Counted from the first letter of the stretch, positions 18,439-28,598 are shown. The stretch: DNA of 59,105 nucleotides from Nitrospirota bacterium (GCA_020851375.1 JADZCV010000026.1:1-59105), one strand, 5' to 3'. Notes: generated by a model from the letters alone, not told the origin. Numbers and translations are program-made.

Positions 18439-18468
18439 AGTATAAAGTTTCTATGGATATGATGTCAA
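18439..18468 (-). promoter_or_regulatory. Promoter of the ABC-F gene, predicted leaderless
   Basis: On the minus strand TTGACA (18468-18463), an 18-nt spacer and TATACT (18444-18439) are followed by GATTTA and the ATG at 18432. The expected transcription start falls on or beside the A of the start codon. No Shine-Dalgarno is present. Confidence 0.6.
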
Positions 18469-18601
18469 TCAATGGATAAAGATTGATGGATTATGAGTTA
18501 TGCATAAGGAGTACGACGTTTGTGGCCGATACATTAATCCAGGTCAGATTCCTGTATCTCATCACAGGATATCCTGCAAACGTTATTGACGATATATCAG
18601 A

Positions 18602-19393
18602 ATGGCATTTTTTAAACGCATAATCTGTATCCCCGCCATTTTAATACTATTCCTGATGCTTAGTATGACGGGAAGTCCGGTTTTGCAGGCGTCAGGGCAG
18701 ACAGGTCCGCCTGACGTACAAGGAATGGTCTTTGTAAAGGGGGGTTGCTTTGATATGGGTGATATATTGAAAGATGGTGATCCGGATGAAAAGCCTGTTC
18801 ACGAGGTATGTGTCAGTGACTTTTATATCGGCATGTATGAGGTAACCCAGAAACAGTGGTTTAAAATGATGAATACATATCCATCGTCATTGGTAAGATG
18901 TGAAGAGTGTCCTGTTGAGAATGTCACTTACCCGGATGTTCAGGAGTTTATTAAGAGACTTAACCGAACAAGTAGTGTAATGGAGTATCGTCTGCCGACA
19001 GAGGCTGAATGGGAGTATGCGGCAAGGGGTGGTGAGGGAAAATATAAGGGATCAGTATTAATAGGTGATAATGATCTGAACAATTATGCATGGTTTAAGA
19101 CAAACTCAGACAACAGACCACACCCTGTCGGGCAGAAAGAGGCAAACAGCCTTGGGCTTTACGATATGTGCGGCAACGTACAGGAATGGGTCAGCGACTA
19201 TTATGAGGCTGATTATTACGGAACCAGTCCCGTGAATAACCCAAAAGGCGCGTCAGTGAGTCAATACCGTGTTGTCCGCGGCGGCTCCTTTCTGAACAGC
19301 TCATGGGGAATCCGTACAACAGTACGGTACCATTTTACCAGGGACGAGCGGGGGCGTGAATTTGGATTCAGGCTTGCAGCAACACAGAAATGA
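18602..19393 (+). CDS. Secreted SUMF1/FGE-fold protein lacking FGE cysteines
   Basis: The 263-residue product begins with a signal peptide (about 1-32) and then matches the formylglycine-generating-enzyme-type fold: MVFVKGGCFDMGD, YEVTQKQW, YRLPTEAEWEYAARGG, CGNVQEWVSDYY, VVRGGSF and the terminal FGFRLA. In true FGEs the segment after GGSF carries two copper-binding cysteines; here it reads LNSSWGIRTTVRY with none, so sulfatase activation is unlikely. Many bacterial relatives are structural or ligand-binding. No sulfatase is nearby. It ends 3 nt from the convergent zwf stop. Confidence 0.85.
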   Translation: MAFFKRIICIPAILILFLMLSMTGSPVLQASGQTGPPDVQGMVFVKGGCFDMGDILKDGDPDEKPVHEVCVSDFYIGMYEVTQKQWFKMMNTYPSSLVRCEECPVENVTYPDVQEFIKRLNRTSSVMEYRLPTEAEWEYAARGGEGKYKGSVLIGDNDLNNYAWFKTNSDNRPHPVGQKEANSLGLYDMCGNVQEWVSDYYEADYYGTSPVNNPKGASVSQYRVVRGGSFLNSSWGIRTTVRYHFTRDERGREFGFRLAATQK

Positions 19394-19396
19394 TTA

Positions 19397-20917
19397 CTAT
19401 TCCCAATGACCCCTGAAATGTGTGGGTAACGGCCAGCCATGTCCCTGTTGAGCAAGCAGACTGTGTGCGGCTTCCGGTCCCCAGGTACCGGCTGCGTAAT
19501 TGGGGAAATTGTCAGGGGGGGTGGTTTTCCACACCTCAATCACAGGCATCAACAACTGCCACGCTGCTTCGACCTGATCGGCACGCATAAATAACGTGGC
19601 ATCGTTTTTCATCACGTCCCAGAGCAATGTCTCATAAGCATCCGGCGACGGTACGTCAAAGTTTTCGTGATAATTGAACTGCATGTCCACTGTCTGTAAC
19701 AACATCTTTGTCCCCGGGTATTTTGCCTGAAAGTATAACACAATGCCTTCTTCGGGCTGAATCGAGATAACAAGCCTGGACGGCTGCCAGTCCAGGGCGG
19801 CCTCGGTTGGAAACGATTGATGCGGCACAGCGTGGAATTGAATGGCGACTTCCGATGCCCTCCTGGAAAGACGTTTGCCTGTACGGAGATAAAACGGCAC
19901 ACCCTGCCAGCGCCAGTTGTCTACGAACAATTTTAGCGATACAAACGTCTCTGTTTGTGAATCAGGCGACACGCCATCTTCTTCCCGGTAACCACACACT
20001 TCTTTGCCGTTGATCCGGCCCCTGCCGTACTGCCCGCGTACCACGCTCTGCTGGACTGCGTCATGAGGAATCGGCCGAACCGCGTGGAGGACATCCACTT
20101 TCTTGTTGCGAATCTCGTCGGCATCGAAGGAGACCATCGGTTCCATCGCCACAAGACAGAGTAGTTGCATTAAATGATTCTGCACTATGTCGCGGAGCGC
20201 ACCCGCCTGATCGTAATAGCCGCCGCGATGTTCGACACCCGCCTCTTCGGCGACTGTGATGGTCACATAGTCCACGTAATGCCGGTTCCAGATCGGTTCG
20301 AACATGGGATTGGCAAAGCGAAACGCCAGAATGTTTTGCACAGTTTCTTTGCCCAGATAGTGGTCTATCCGGAAGATTTGGGATTCATGGAAGCTGTCGT
20401 TGAGCGTGCGGTTCAGTTCCTGTGAGGATTTCATGTCATATCCGATCGGTTTCTCGACTACAAGCCGCGACCATTCCCGGTCCCGGGACAGCCCGGCTTT
20501 ACAGAGATATCCCGGTATTTCGCCAAACAACGACGGCGGTGTGGCCATGTAGAAAATACGGTGTGCTTTGGCATTCCATTCTTTTTCCAGCTTTGCGCAT
20601 TGATCGCTCAGGGCCGAATAGGTCTGAAGTTTTTTAAACTCACCCTGATGGTAGTGGATATGCCTCGAAAACCGGTCCCATTCATTGGCTTTCACATTGC
20701 CCCGGCGTGAGAACCGGTTGACTCCATCATGAAACCGCAGGCGTATTTTGTCCTCGTTCAAATCAACACGGTCCACGGCAATGATAGAAAAAAGAGGGGG
20801 CAGGCGGAGGTCCAAGGAGAGGTCATACAAAGCCGGTATCAGTTTCCGGTAGGCCAGATCGCCTGCTCCGCCAAAGATGACAAACACGGTGGGTTCGGGT
20901 TGTTCATGCGATTTCAT
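19397..20917 (-). CDS. zwf: Glucose-6-phosphate 1-dehydrogenase
   Basis: Zwf oxidises glucose 6-phosphate to 6-phosphogluconolactone and yields NADPH. The start chosen (ATG 20917, MKSHEQPEP) overlaps the gnd stop as ATGA; an ATG at 20938 lies inside gnd. The 506-residue product has the nucleotide site FGGAGDLAYRKLIPAL and the substrate/catalytic motif RIDHYLGKETVQN. It is last in a glgP-gnd-zwf run. Base composition looks higher in G+C than in neighbouring genes, which may point to separate acquisition. Confidence 0.97.
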   Translation of the reverse strand: MKSHEQPEPTVFVIFGGAGDLAYRKLIPALYDLSLDLRLPPLFSIIAVDRVDLNEDKIRLRFHDGVNRFSRRGNVKANEWDRFSRHIHYHQGEFKKLQTYSALSDQCAKLEKEWNAKAHRIFYMATPPSLFGEIPGYLCKAGLSRDREWSRLVVEKPIGYDMKSSQELNRTLNDSFHESQIFRIDHYLGKETVQNILAFRFANPMFEPIWNRHYVDYVTITVAEEAGVEHRGGYYDQAGALRDIVQNHLMQLLCLVAMEPMVSFDADEIRNKKVDVLHAVRPIPHDAVQQSVVRGQYGRGRINGKEVCGYREEDGVSPDSQTETFVSLKLFVDNWRWQGVPFYLRTGKRLSRRASEVAIQFHAVPHQSFPTEAALDWQPSRLVISIQPEEGIVLYFQAKYPGTKMLLQTVDMQFNYHENFDVPSPDAYETLLWDVMKNDATLFMRADQVEAAWQLLMPVIEVWKTTPPDNFPNYAAGTWGPEAAHSLLAQQGHGWPLPTHFRGHWE

Positions 20918-22338
20918 AGATATCCATCCTTCTCCCATTCTGTGTGAAACGTGCCTTTGACGTCAATACGCTCATAAGTATGCGCCCCGAAAAAATCCCG
21001 CTGGGCCTGGATCAAATTCGCCGGAAGCCAGGCGCTGCGATAGCTGTCAAGGTAGGCCAGTGCCGTCATTAAACCGGGTATGGGCACACCCGATTCGGCC
21101 GCTGCGCAAACTACGCTGCGCAACCCCTTCTCGCTGGACATCACGCGGTCCGACAGGTTTTCATCGAGCAACAGATTCGGCAGATCGGGCTGGGTGCTAT
21201 ACGCCGGCCGGATCTCATCCAGCAATGCTGCCCGGATGATGCAGCCGCCCCGCCAGATACGGGCCACCGCTTCGAGATCAAGGTGATACCCGTACTTCTC
21301 TGATGCTACGGATAGCAGTGCCATTCCCTGTGCCCAGGTAATTATCATCCCTGCATAAACAGCCTGGTGCATTTGATCGAGGAACAATTCACGGTCTCCT
21401 TTGATGCCCTGTACCTTCCGCCTCAAAATTGAACCGGCCCTCTTGCGTTGGTTCTCAAGCACTGAAATGTCCCGCATGGCGACGGCCAGGTCAATGGTCG
21501 GGACCGGCACATGCAATTCCATCGCACTTTGCGAGGTCCACATGCCGGTGCCTTTCTGTTTTGCCACATCAACTATTTCATCAATCAGCCGCGCGCCGGT
21601 ATTTTTATCCACCCTGCTGAAGATGTGGCCGGTAATTTCCAGCAGGTAGCTATTGAGTTTCCCTTTGTTCCAGGAGGTATATACATAGTGCAGTTCGTCG
21701 TCGTTCATCCCAAGGCCCCGCTTCATCAGGTCATAAGTTTCAGCGATAAGCTGCATCACAGCGTACTCGATGCCGTTGTGGACCATTTTGACAAAGTGCC
21801 CGGCCGAGCCGGGGCCAAGATAGGTCACGCATGGATCTCCGTTGACCCTGGCAGAGATGGCTTCGAAGACCTGGCTGACCCGCTCGTACGCTTCATGAGG
21901 CCCGCCGGGCATGATGCACGGACCGTGGCGCGCCCCATCCTCGCCGCCGGACACGCCTATGCCAAGGAATTGAATATCTCTCCCGGTCAGCTTGCCGGCC
22001 CGGAGGTTGGTATCCTTGAAGTAAGAGTTGCCGGCGTCAATGATGAGATCACCCTTCTGCAGGTACGGAAACAGATCATTGATGACCGAATCCACAGGAG
22101 CGCCGGCAGGCACGAACATCATCAACGTGCGTGGCCGGTGTAGTAGAGCAATGAACTCACGGATATTCGCTGCGCCGCAGATATCCCGTTCCTTCGATTC
22201 CTGGCGCAGGGCTTCGACCTTGAGCGGATCCTTGTCATAGCCCGCCACCTGGAATCCGTGGTCTGCCATGTTCAGCAACATATTGCGCCCCATCACGCCC
22301 AGGCCAATCAAGCCGATTTCATAGTTTTGAGTTTTCAT
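20914..22338 (-). CDS. gnd: 6-Phosphogluconate dehydrogenase, decarboxylating
   Basis: Gnd converts 6-phosphogluconate to ribulose 5-phosphate, CO2 and NADPH. The 474-residue product has the GLGVMGRN dinucleotide site at the N-terminus, GVSGGEDGARHGPCIMPGG in the middle and the substrate loop KMVHNGIEYAVMQL; the length fits the long, classical family. AGGGGG precedes the ATG. Translation is coupled to zwf. Pgl (lactonase) is not adjacent, so that step is spontaneous or encoded elsewhere. Confidence 0.97.
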   Translation of the reverse strand: MKTQNYEIGLIGLGVMGRNMLLNMADHGFQVAGYDKDPLKVEALRQESKERDICGAANIREFIALLHRPRTLMMFVPAGAPVDSVINDLFPYLQKGDLIIDAGNSYFKDTNLRAGKLTGRDIQFLGIGVSGGEDGARHGPCIMPGGPHEAYERVSQVFEAISARVNGDPCVTYLGPGSAGHFVKMVHNGIEYAVMQLIAETYDLMKRGLGMNDDELHYVYTSWNKGKLNSYLLEITGHIFSRVDKNTGARLIDEIVDVAKQKGTGMWTSQSAMELHVPVPTIDLAVAMRDISVLENQRKRAGSILRRKVQGIKGDRELFLDQMHQAVYAGMIITWAQGMALLSVASEKYGYHLDLEAVARIWRGGCIIRAALLDEIRPAYSTQPDLPNLLLDENLSDRVMSSEKGLRSVVCAAAESGVPIPGLMTALAYLDSYRSAWLPANLIQAQRDFFGAHTYERIDVKGTFHTEWEKDGYL

Positions 22339-22381
22339 GTCAGAGTTCCCCCTGGTGCGGTATTTCTACAAGAACATCCCT

Positions 22382-24076
22382 CTAATGAAAATATGCATTC
22401 AGAACATACTGTTGTATCATCCTGTGAGTATTAAAGAATGAACCATTGATTGCAATGGAGTGGCACATTATATTAATGAACATGTCCCGTTCATTATAGA
22501 ACATAGGAATAATTGCCTGCTCTAATTTGTCATAGAGAGACAAGGCATCCTTTGAACGGTCATCAATACTGCCATCACCGCGTCCGTCTTCTCCAATGGC
22601 CCATCCTGTCACTCCTTCGATGTGTCCCTCAATCCACCATCCGTCCAGGATACTCAGGCTGGGAATCCCGTTAAGGGCAGCCTTCATCCCGCTAGTTCCC
22701 GATGCCTCAAGGGGTGGCTGCGGGGTATTAAGCCACAAGTCAACGCCTGAGGTCATCATCTGCCCGAGCTCGATATCATAATTCTGGAGATAGGCTATCC
22801 TGACACTTTTCTTGAGCGATTCTTTTGCCTGAAAGATATGCTTAATGATTTCCTTTCCCCCCTGGTCTGCCGGATGGGCCTTCCCTGCATAGATGACCTG
22901 AAGGAGACCGGCCTTTGACGAAATCCTTTTAAGCCTTTCGATATCCTGAAAGAGGAGGTCTCCGCGTTTGTATGTTGCGGCACGTCTGGCGAATCCGATT
23001 GTAAACACATCCACATCCATCCCGGCATTAGTCTCGTGGTTTACATACTGTATCAGCGTTCTTTTGGTCTGCATGTGCGCCTCCCACACCTCTGTCCTGG
23101 GAATGTTCAGGGCATATCTGAGGCTGAAATTGTCCTTCCTCCAGCCAGGGATATAATGATCGTAGAGATCCATGAACTCTTTTGATGTCCATGTGGCAGC
23201 GTGTACCCCGTTTGTGATCGCTTCTATCACATAACCGGCAAACATATGGCTTGAGACTTCACCATGCCTTTTGGCTACGCCATTGATATAGTGGCTGAGA
23301 TTAAGGGCCAGAAAGGTCATGTTCAGGAGACCTGCATGGCAGAATATTTCCTTCATGTCATACACCGCCCGTCGTCCCAAAACGCGATTCACAAGATCCA
23401 TCTGGAACTGGTCGAGTCCGGCAGGGACAGGGGTATGGGTGGTAAACACGCATTTTTTCCTTACGGCTTCGATATCATCCTGGAGAAATTCTTTCCTTCC
23501 TGCCTTTTTAGCCTCTTCATCCAGAAGCTCTAATGTGAGAAGTGCCGCATGCCCTTCGTTCATGTGAAATCGTTCAATGTGATCATGTCCGAGGGCCTGC
23601 AGCATCCTGACCCCGCCAATCCCAAGGACCACTTCCTGGCAAAGCCTGTAATGGCTGTCCCCCCCATAAAGAAAGTGGGTGATTGTTCTGTCCCACTCAG
23701 AATTCTCCGGAAGGTCTGTATCCAGGAAATAGACCGGTATCTTAAAACCCCCTATCCCTGTGACTTCATATTTCCAGGAACGAAGCCAGATGGTACGTCC
23801 CTCTATAGTAATAACAGCCCTCTGGGGCATTTCGATCAGAAAGTCCTCAACCGGCCAGTCCACAGGCTCCTCTATCTGCCAGCCACTGAGATCAAGCCTC
23901 TGGTAAAAATACCCCTTCCTGTAGAGCAGGGTGACCCCGGCCATCGGGACTTTCAGATCAGCCGCAGCCCGGATGGTATCACCCGCCAGCACCCCAAGGC
24001 CGCCAGCGTATGTCGGCATTTCACTCTCAAATCCAATTTCCATTGAGAAATAGGCGATTGTCAATTGACTGTTCAT
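22382..24076 (-). CDS. glgP: Alpha-glucan (glycogen) phosphorylase, short form
   Basis: The enzyme releases glucose 1-phosphate from alpha-1,4-glucan. ATG 24076 ([23 protein letters not shown]) is chosen because AGGAG lies 9 nt upstream and the family starts here; an upstream in-frame ATG (24175) has no support. The 564-residue product fits the short GT35 branch. [12 protein letters not shown], the HMNEGHAAL segment and the pyridoxal-phosphate region ([14 protein letters not shown]) are present. It lies 43 nt before gnd, so glucan breakdown feeds the NADPH-forming pathway, given a phosphoglucomutase elsewhere. Confidence 0.93.
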   Translation of the reverse strand: MNSQLTIAYFSMEIGFESEMPTYAGGLGVLAGDTIRAAADLKVPMAGVTLLYRKGYFYQRLDLSGWQIEEPVDWPVEDFLIEMPQRAVITIEGRTIWLRSWKYEVTGIGGFKIPVYFLDTDLPENSEWDRTITHFLYGGDSHYRLCQEVVLGIGGVRMLQALGHDHIERFHMNEGHAALLTLELLDEEAKKAGRKEFLQDDIEAVRKKCVFTTHTPVPAGLDQFQMDLVNRVLGRRAVYDMKEIFCHAGLLNMTFLALNLSHYINGVAKRHGEVSSHMFAGYVIEAITNGVHAATWTSKEFMDLYDHYIPGWRKDNFSLRYALNIPRTEVWEAHMQTKRTLIQYVNHETNAGMDVDVFTIGFARRAATYKRGDLLFQDIERLKRISSKAGLLQVIYAGKAHPADQGGKEIIKHIFQAKESLKKSVRIAYLQNYDIELGQMMTSGVDLWLNTPQPPLEASGTSGMKAALNGIPSLSILDGWWIEGHIEGVTGWAIGEDGRGDGSIDDRSKDALSLYDKLEQAIIPMFYNERDMFINIMCHSIAINGSFFNTHRMIQQYVLNAYFH

Positions 24077-24247
24077 CGGTTTTTCTCCTGTGAGGCTATT
24101 CAGGTTAATGCTTAACCCTGCGAAATCATGATGAGTGATGCGAATAAGATTTGAAGATAAATTATGCTGCTTCAAGATTAGCAGAGTTGGGAAGGTAATT
24201 CAATTCCCTGACATCCAACAGTGGTTTATTAATCTCTCCAAACCGTT

Positions 24248-25318
24248 TTATTTTTCAGGCTGTTGTTGAGTAGCGCAATGGATAGCGCCTGCGCCATAGA
24301 CAAACGGCACGGAGTAGACAGGGACTATTTCCCTGTCCGGGAAGACCTCCTGAATTATGGTCAGTGCCTTATCATCTGCCCTGCATCCAAAGACTGGGAC
24401 AATGACGCAGCCATTTCCGATATAGAAATTTGCATAACTGAGAGGAAGGCGTTGTCCTGCAAATGGCCTTTTGGGATAGACAACTGGATCAGGCATGGGC
24501 AACTTTATGATTTCAATCTTTTCGCCCTGAGAGGTCCTGGCCTTTTTCAGGAGTTTGTAGTTGTGCTGCAAGACCTGATAATTACGTTTGTCTTTCGGAT
24601 CAGTCTCAAAGGCACATAGGACTATGTTCTTTCCCACGAACCTTGCAATATCATCTACATGGCCGTCAGTGTCATCGCCTTCAATCCCATCCTTAAGCCA
24701 GATTATAGTATCGGCTCCAAGATACTGTCTCAGATATTCTTCAATCTCCCTTTTTTTCAGGTGAGGATTCCTGTTCTTATTTAACAGGCATTGCCCGGTG
24801 GTTAAGATGGTGCCGGCCCCGTTTGATTCGATTGCCCCGCCCTCCATCACAATATCGGGTTTGAATATCCTGACTCCGGAGAGTCTTGCAATCTGCATCC
24901 CGGCCTTATCGTCAGGTATCAATGCCTTATATTTTCCACCCCAGGCATTGAATCTCCATTTTACAGCGGCTATTTCACTGGTCTGCCTGTTTTTAACAAA
25001 GGTCGGCCCATAATCCCTCACCCAGACATCCATACTTTTTATTTTATGAAAGAAAATGTTTTTTATAGCTGCACCGGATGCCAGCAGCCTGTCTTTAACG
25101 TAATCCTCACGGTCTTCACTATTAATCAGGATAAATACCTTTTCTCCGGACTGAAGGGATATTATTGCTTTTATAAAGACCTCTTCCACAGCATCCAGAG
25201 ATCTTCCGGGGAACGTTACCGGATCCTTTGGCCATGAAAGCCATGTGCCTTCATGCCGCTCCCATTCTGCAGGCATTGTAAATCCAAGTGAGGCTGGTAT
25301 GTTGTTGCGTCTAATCAT
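24248..25318 (-). CDS. aguA: Agmatine deiminase
   Basis: AguA converts agmatine to N-carbamoylputrescine and ammonia. The ATG at 25318 overlaps the aguB stop (ATGA), giving 356 residues. The family signatures MPAEWERHEGTWLSWP (near the N-terminus), MEGGAIESNG, EGDDTDGHVDD and the catalytic Cys348 in GAIHCAT are all present. With aguB it makes the two-step route from agmatine to putrescine. The longer in-frame start at 25381 lies inside aguB and is not needed. Confidence 0.96.
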   Translation of the reverse strand: MIRRNNIPASLGFTMPAEWERHEGTWLSWPKDPVTFPGRSLDAVEEVFIKAIISLQSGEKVFILINSEDREDYVKDRLLASGAAIKNIFFHKIKSMDVWVRDYGPTFVKNRQTSEIAAVKWRFNAWGGKYKALIPDDKAGMQIARLSGVRIFKPDIVMEGGAIESNGAGTILTTGQCLLNKNRNPHLKKREIEEYLRQYLGADTIIWLKDGIEGDDTDGHVDDIARFVGKNIVLCAFETDPKDKRNYQVLQHNYKLLKKARTSQGEKIEIIKLPMPDPVVYPKRPFAGQRLPLSYANFYIGNGCVIVPVFGCRADDKALTIIQEVFPDREIVPVYSVPFVYGAGAIHCATQQQPEK

Positions 25319-26175
25319 TTTCTGTTGCTCTCCATCAGTTTCTTGTAACTCTCCGGCCGTCTGTTGTAGAAGAAGCGCCATCCTTCCCGCACTTGTCTTG
25401 ATAAGTGCAGGTCAATCTCAGCAATAATAATCTTCTCCTTATCCCCGCCTTCGGCGATGATTTTCCCAAACTGATCCGACACAAACGAGCCACCGAAGAA
25501 ATTCATGTTTGCCTCTTTTCCGACTCTGTTCACTGCTGCCACAACCAAGCTGTTGGCCACTGCATGTCCCCTCTGGACGACAGTCCACGCCTCCTGCCAG
25601 TTGCCTTCGTCCTGAGTATTTCCTTCAGGGACGCCGATAGCTGTCGGGTAGAAGATCATGTCCGCACCCATAAGGGCATTGATCCTCGCTGCTTCAGGGA
25701 ACCACTGGTCATAGCAGATCAAAACGCCGATGGTCCCGTATTTTGTCTGGAAAACCTGGAATCCGTCCCTGCTTTCTTCAAAGTAATCTTTTTCATAGAA
25801 GAATGGGTCATGCGGGATGTGCATCTTCCTGTATTTCCCAATCATCTCCCCGGTCTCATCAAAGACAACTGCGGTGTTGTAGAATCTGCCTTCCGCCTCC
25901 TCATAAATTGACCCGCCGATGAGGACAACATTATTTTCCCTTGCGGCCTTTGACAGGGCCTCCGTTGTCTTTCCCGGGATCGTTTCAGCAAGGCCGGAGG
26001 CGTCTCTCTTTTCTTCCCTCGGGAAATAGGGGGTCGTAAAAAGTTCCGGCAGACAGACAATCTGAGTGCCTCTTTCTGATGCCTCCTGAATCATCCTGAC
26101 CGCCTTCCTGCAATTAATGTCAGGGTCAGAAGACATCGCCATCTGGATCAGGCCGAGTACAATATGATCTTTCAT
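25315..26175 (-). CDS. aguB: N-carbamoylputrescine amidase
   Basis: This nitrilase-superfamily enzyme hydrolyses N-carbamoylputrescine to putrescine, CO2 and ammonia. From ATG 26175 (MKDHIVLGLIQMAM) the product has 286 residues. The catalytic triad is visible: Glu44 (CLPELF), Lys in YRKMHIP and Cys154 (LICYDQWFPE). A TTG at 26211 would add 12 unlikely residues. No clear SD precedes either start. It is the first gene of the aguBA pair. Confidence 0.95.
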   Translation of the reverse strand: MKDHIVLGLIQMAMSSDPDINCRKAVRMIQEASERGTQIVCLPELFTTPYFPREEKRDASGLAETIPGKTTEALSKAARENNVVLIGGSIYEEAEGRFYNTAVVFDETGEMIGKYRKMHIPHDPFFYEKDYFEESRDGFQVFQTKYGTIGVLICYDQWFPEAARINALMGADMIFYPTAIGVPEGNTQDEGNWQEAWTVVQRGHAVANSLVVAAVNRVGKEANMNFFGGSFVSDQFGKIIAEGGDKEKIIIAEIDLHLSRQVREGWRFFYNRRPESYKKLMESNRK

Positions 26176-26420
26176 GTGAAGGATTATAAACTCAGGAACG
26201 GGCTTTTTCAATGGGATATTTAGTTAAGATTAATAAAAAGATGACACTATGGTGACTGTCCGGAATAATGGACTTATTCATGTCTGCTGACCCTGATCAT
26301 CCTGTTAATACCTGATTAATACAATTCTGACAAAGAAAAGATGCAATAGAAATGACTGCAAAAAAAGATCATTGTCGTACTTTTGTTGTCTCCATGAAGG
26401 AAATGAAGGCGATGAAATAG

Positions 26421-27596
26421 TCAGAGAGAGTTGATATGACACTTTGGGGTCGGGTCGTGACGTATAAGGGGTAAGACAGACACAGACAACATGGCTGCTG
26501 ATGCCAGGGCAACCATGAGGGAGATGCCTGTCCATGACAGGATCAGGTGTGTCGCATCATTTGAGTAGACGGGTAATATCATAAGGAACCGGTTCAGCCA
26601 TATCCCGATGCAAATCAATAATGAAACAATCAGTAATGCAATGGCTGAGGTCCGTATCCTTTTTTGAATCAGGAGTATAAAAGGGATGATAAAGGTAATC
26701 ATCAGCATCAATATGAATGTCCCGCCGTAGGTCCCGCTCATTTGTCTCAGCAAAGGTCCGGTCAGACGCGGTATATCTCCATACCAGATGACGATATACT
26801 GAGACCAGAGCATGTATGTCCAGAGGAGTGTAAATCCAAGGAGGAGTTTACCCATGTGGTCTGAACAGTTTATCCATCCTGCATGTATCTCATGATGTAA
26901 TAAATGATGTGACCTGTAATTGCATTCTTCCGGTGGCTTGGAATGGCGTCCGGCCATGGATATTAAGTGAACGATAAAGATAAGCGCTGTACCGGCAAAG
27001 ATCCCGCCGGTCCAGTAATAGGGAGGGAAGATAGTGCTTTCCCACTCAGGGATGATCGTCATGCCGAGGTCCCATGCCAAGATGGTATTGTGTATGACAT
27101 ATAAGAGAATTACTGCGAAGGTGAGTATGTTCAATCTCTTCTCCATATTGCCTTTTGTTGTAATATTATTTTCCTTTAAGGCACAGGCATAATAGTAGTA
27201 ATAACTTACTCCGTAGAACATACCCATAGTTAAGATATTTCTCCAGAAGTTGGATGGCGGTACTGACACTTTGGAATAGATATGAAATATCCCTCCTGCA
27301 TAAAGGATCACGAACATAATCAGACAGAGTGGTGCTGTTGACAGGGTGATCATCTCACCTGTCTTTGCAAAAGAGCAGTCCCATCGTGCCCGTACAACAC
27401 GCATTATTGCGGAGAAGATAACGCCGGACTGCGTCATACTGCTGATAAAGAGGAAGTTTACTGAAAACAGGGCCCATAAGGTCTCCGGAGAGTCCCCTTT
27501 GAATGCAGCATAGGCAAAGGATATGATGCCGTTTAATGACAGAACAATCCATATCAGGGACAGTATGATATTTGTTTTAGGTTTGTGCCGTATCAC
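26421..27596 (-). CDS. actF: Alternative complex III subunit ActF (NrfD-like membrane subunit)
   Basis: ActF is the second NrfD-type membrane subunit of alternative complex III, a quinol:electron-carrier oxidoreductase. The 391-residue product has about ten hydrophobic segments and begins MIRHKPKTNIILSLIW. Its likeness to ActC is weak but its place after actE is diagnostic; the start is 4 nt past the actE stop. It lacks heme or cluster motifs, as expected. It is the last gene of the operon and 200 nt of unassigned sequence follow it. Confidence 0.85.
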   Translation of the reverse strand: MIRHKPKTNIILSLIWIVLSLNGIISFAYAAFKGDSPETLWALFSVNFLFISSMTQSGVIFSAIMRVVRARWDCSFAKTGEMITLSTAPLCLIMFVILYAGGIFHIYSKVSVPPSNFWRNILTMGMFYGVSYYYYYACALKENNITTKGNMEKRLNILTFAVILLYVIHNTILAWDLGMTIIPEWESTIFPPYYWTGGIFAGTALIFIVHLISMAGRHSKPPEECNYRSHHLLHHEIHAGWINCSDHMGKLLLGFTLLWTYMLWSQYIVIWYGDIPRLTGPLLRQMSGTYGGTFILMLMITFIIPFILLIQKRIRTSAIALLIVSLLICIGIWLNRFLMILPVYSNDATHLILSWTGISLMVALASAAMLSVSVLPLIRHDPTPKCHINSL

Positions 27597-27600
27597 GTTA

Positions 27601-28098
27601 TTATTCAGATAATCTGCCCTTGATATAATTTATTATATGCCAGCGGTCTGCCGGCGGTATAGCGTCTCCATATCGCGGCATGACAGCGAGGCCACCATAA
27701 CGGATGGTGAAGTAAATGTCACCATCCGGTTTCATCTGAACATAACTGCCGGATAAATCCGTCGGCGGAACAAACTTCTTTCCCACGATGCCGTCGCCTT
27801 TCCCTGTCTTGCCATGACAAACAATACAATAGATGTTGTACATGGCCTGTCCTCTTGCAATGGATGCGTCGTCTGGTTTCACAGGATTGATAATATTTGC
27901 TGCACCGCTCCTGTTTTTAATTTCTTTTTCCATGCCCTTGCTGTTTACCGTACCTGGCGGAACCGGCAGGGGAGCGGTCTCCTGCGGTTTGATTGATGGT
28001 TGATTGAACATGTCTTTTGACCATGGCAGGGCCTGGGATGAAACAGGTGCAATGATGATGAATATCAGTAAAAACAGCCGGATCAGGAAATCATTCAT
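27601..28098 (-). CDS. actE: Alternative complex III subunit ActE (monoheme cytochrome c)
   Basis: The 165-residue product has an N-terminal signal peptide or anchor (about 1-23), a Pro-rich spacer, and a single cytochrome c domain with the heme site CIVCHGKTGKGDG (about residues 92-104) and a probable Met ligand in MPRYGDAIP. In ACIII, ActE is a periplasmic heme subunit that passes electrons outward. It overlaps actD by 4 nt (ATGA). Confidence 0.9.
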   Translation of the reverse strand: MNDFLIRLFLLIFIIIAPVSSQALPWSKDMFNQPSIKPQETAPLPVPPGTVNSKGMEKEIKNRSGAANIINPVKPDDASIARGQAMYNIYCIVCHGKTGKGDGIVGKKFVPPTDLSGSYVQMKPDGDIYFTIRYGGLAVMPRYGDAIPPADRWHIINYIKGRLSE

Positions 28099-28598
28099 GG
28101 AATTTTAATAACCTCTTCTGCCCCGCTGGCTGTGAGGATTGATTCAATAGGCGTTAACATTTCTTCTTTAACTTTGACCACGATCCCAAACCTGTCCTCA
28201 CCGATACGGTCATGGTATGGCCGCTTCCTGAATGCCGGAAGCTTCGTTAGAATAAGAAACCCTCCGAATGTTGCAACGATTCCTGCAAGTATTAATGTCT
28301 CAAAAGATATGATCAGGGTGGGTGGTCCGTTTAAAATAGGTCTGCCTGCGCGGGGCAGCGGATAGGAAACCGATGTCCATATTGTAAACAAAATACCTGC
28401 AATGACTCCGGCGACGCTGCCGAAAAATGTAAAAAACTTCAGGAGGTCCTTATTGCTGACCGTCATCCGGTCTGTTTCTCCGGTTAATGGTACAGGAGAC
28501 AGAAGGGATACTTCTCTGACGCCATGTTCCCTGATTTTTGCAGCCGCAGAGAGGAGTTGATCCGGCCTGACATATACTCCCAACACCGTTTGATTCAC
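28095..28598 (-). CDS. actD: Alternative complex III subunit ActD (DUF3341)
   Basis: The 167-residue product has an N-terminal soluble part (DQLLSAAAKIREHG), two central membrane helices (about 48-70 and 95-118) and a soluble tail, the arrangement of DUF3341/ActD. ActD contacts the ActB-ActC interface in known ACIII structures and carries no cofactor. Its start lies directly at the actC stop. Confidence 0.88.
   Translation of the reverse strand: MNQTVLGVYVRPDQLLSAAAKIREHGVREVSLLSPVPLTGETDRMTVSNKDLLKFFTFFGSVAGVIAGILFTIWTSVSYPLPRAGRPILNGPPTLIISFETLILAGIVATFGGFLILTKLPAFRKRPYHDRIGEDRFGIVVKVKEEMLTPIESILTASGAEEVIKIP

Noticed and set aside
21511-22143. A 210-codon plus-strand ORF inside gnd
   Set aside because: It is a shadow of the gnd coding strand in a GC-richer region; gnd is clearly real.
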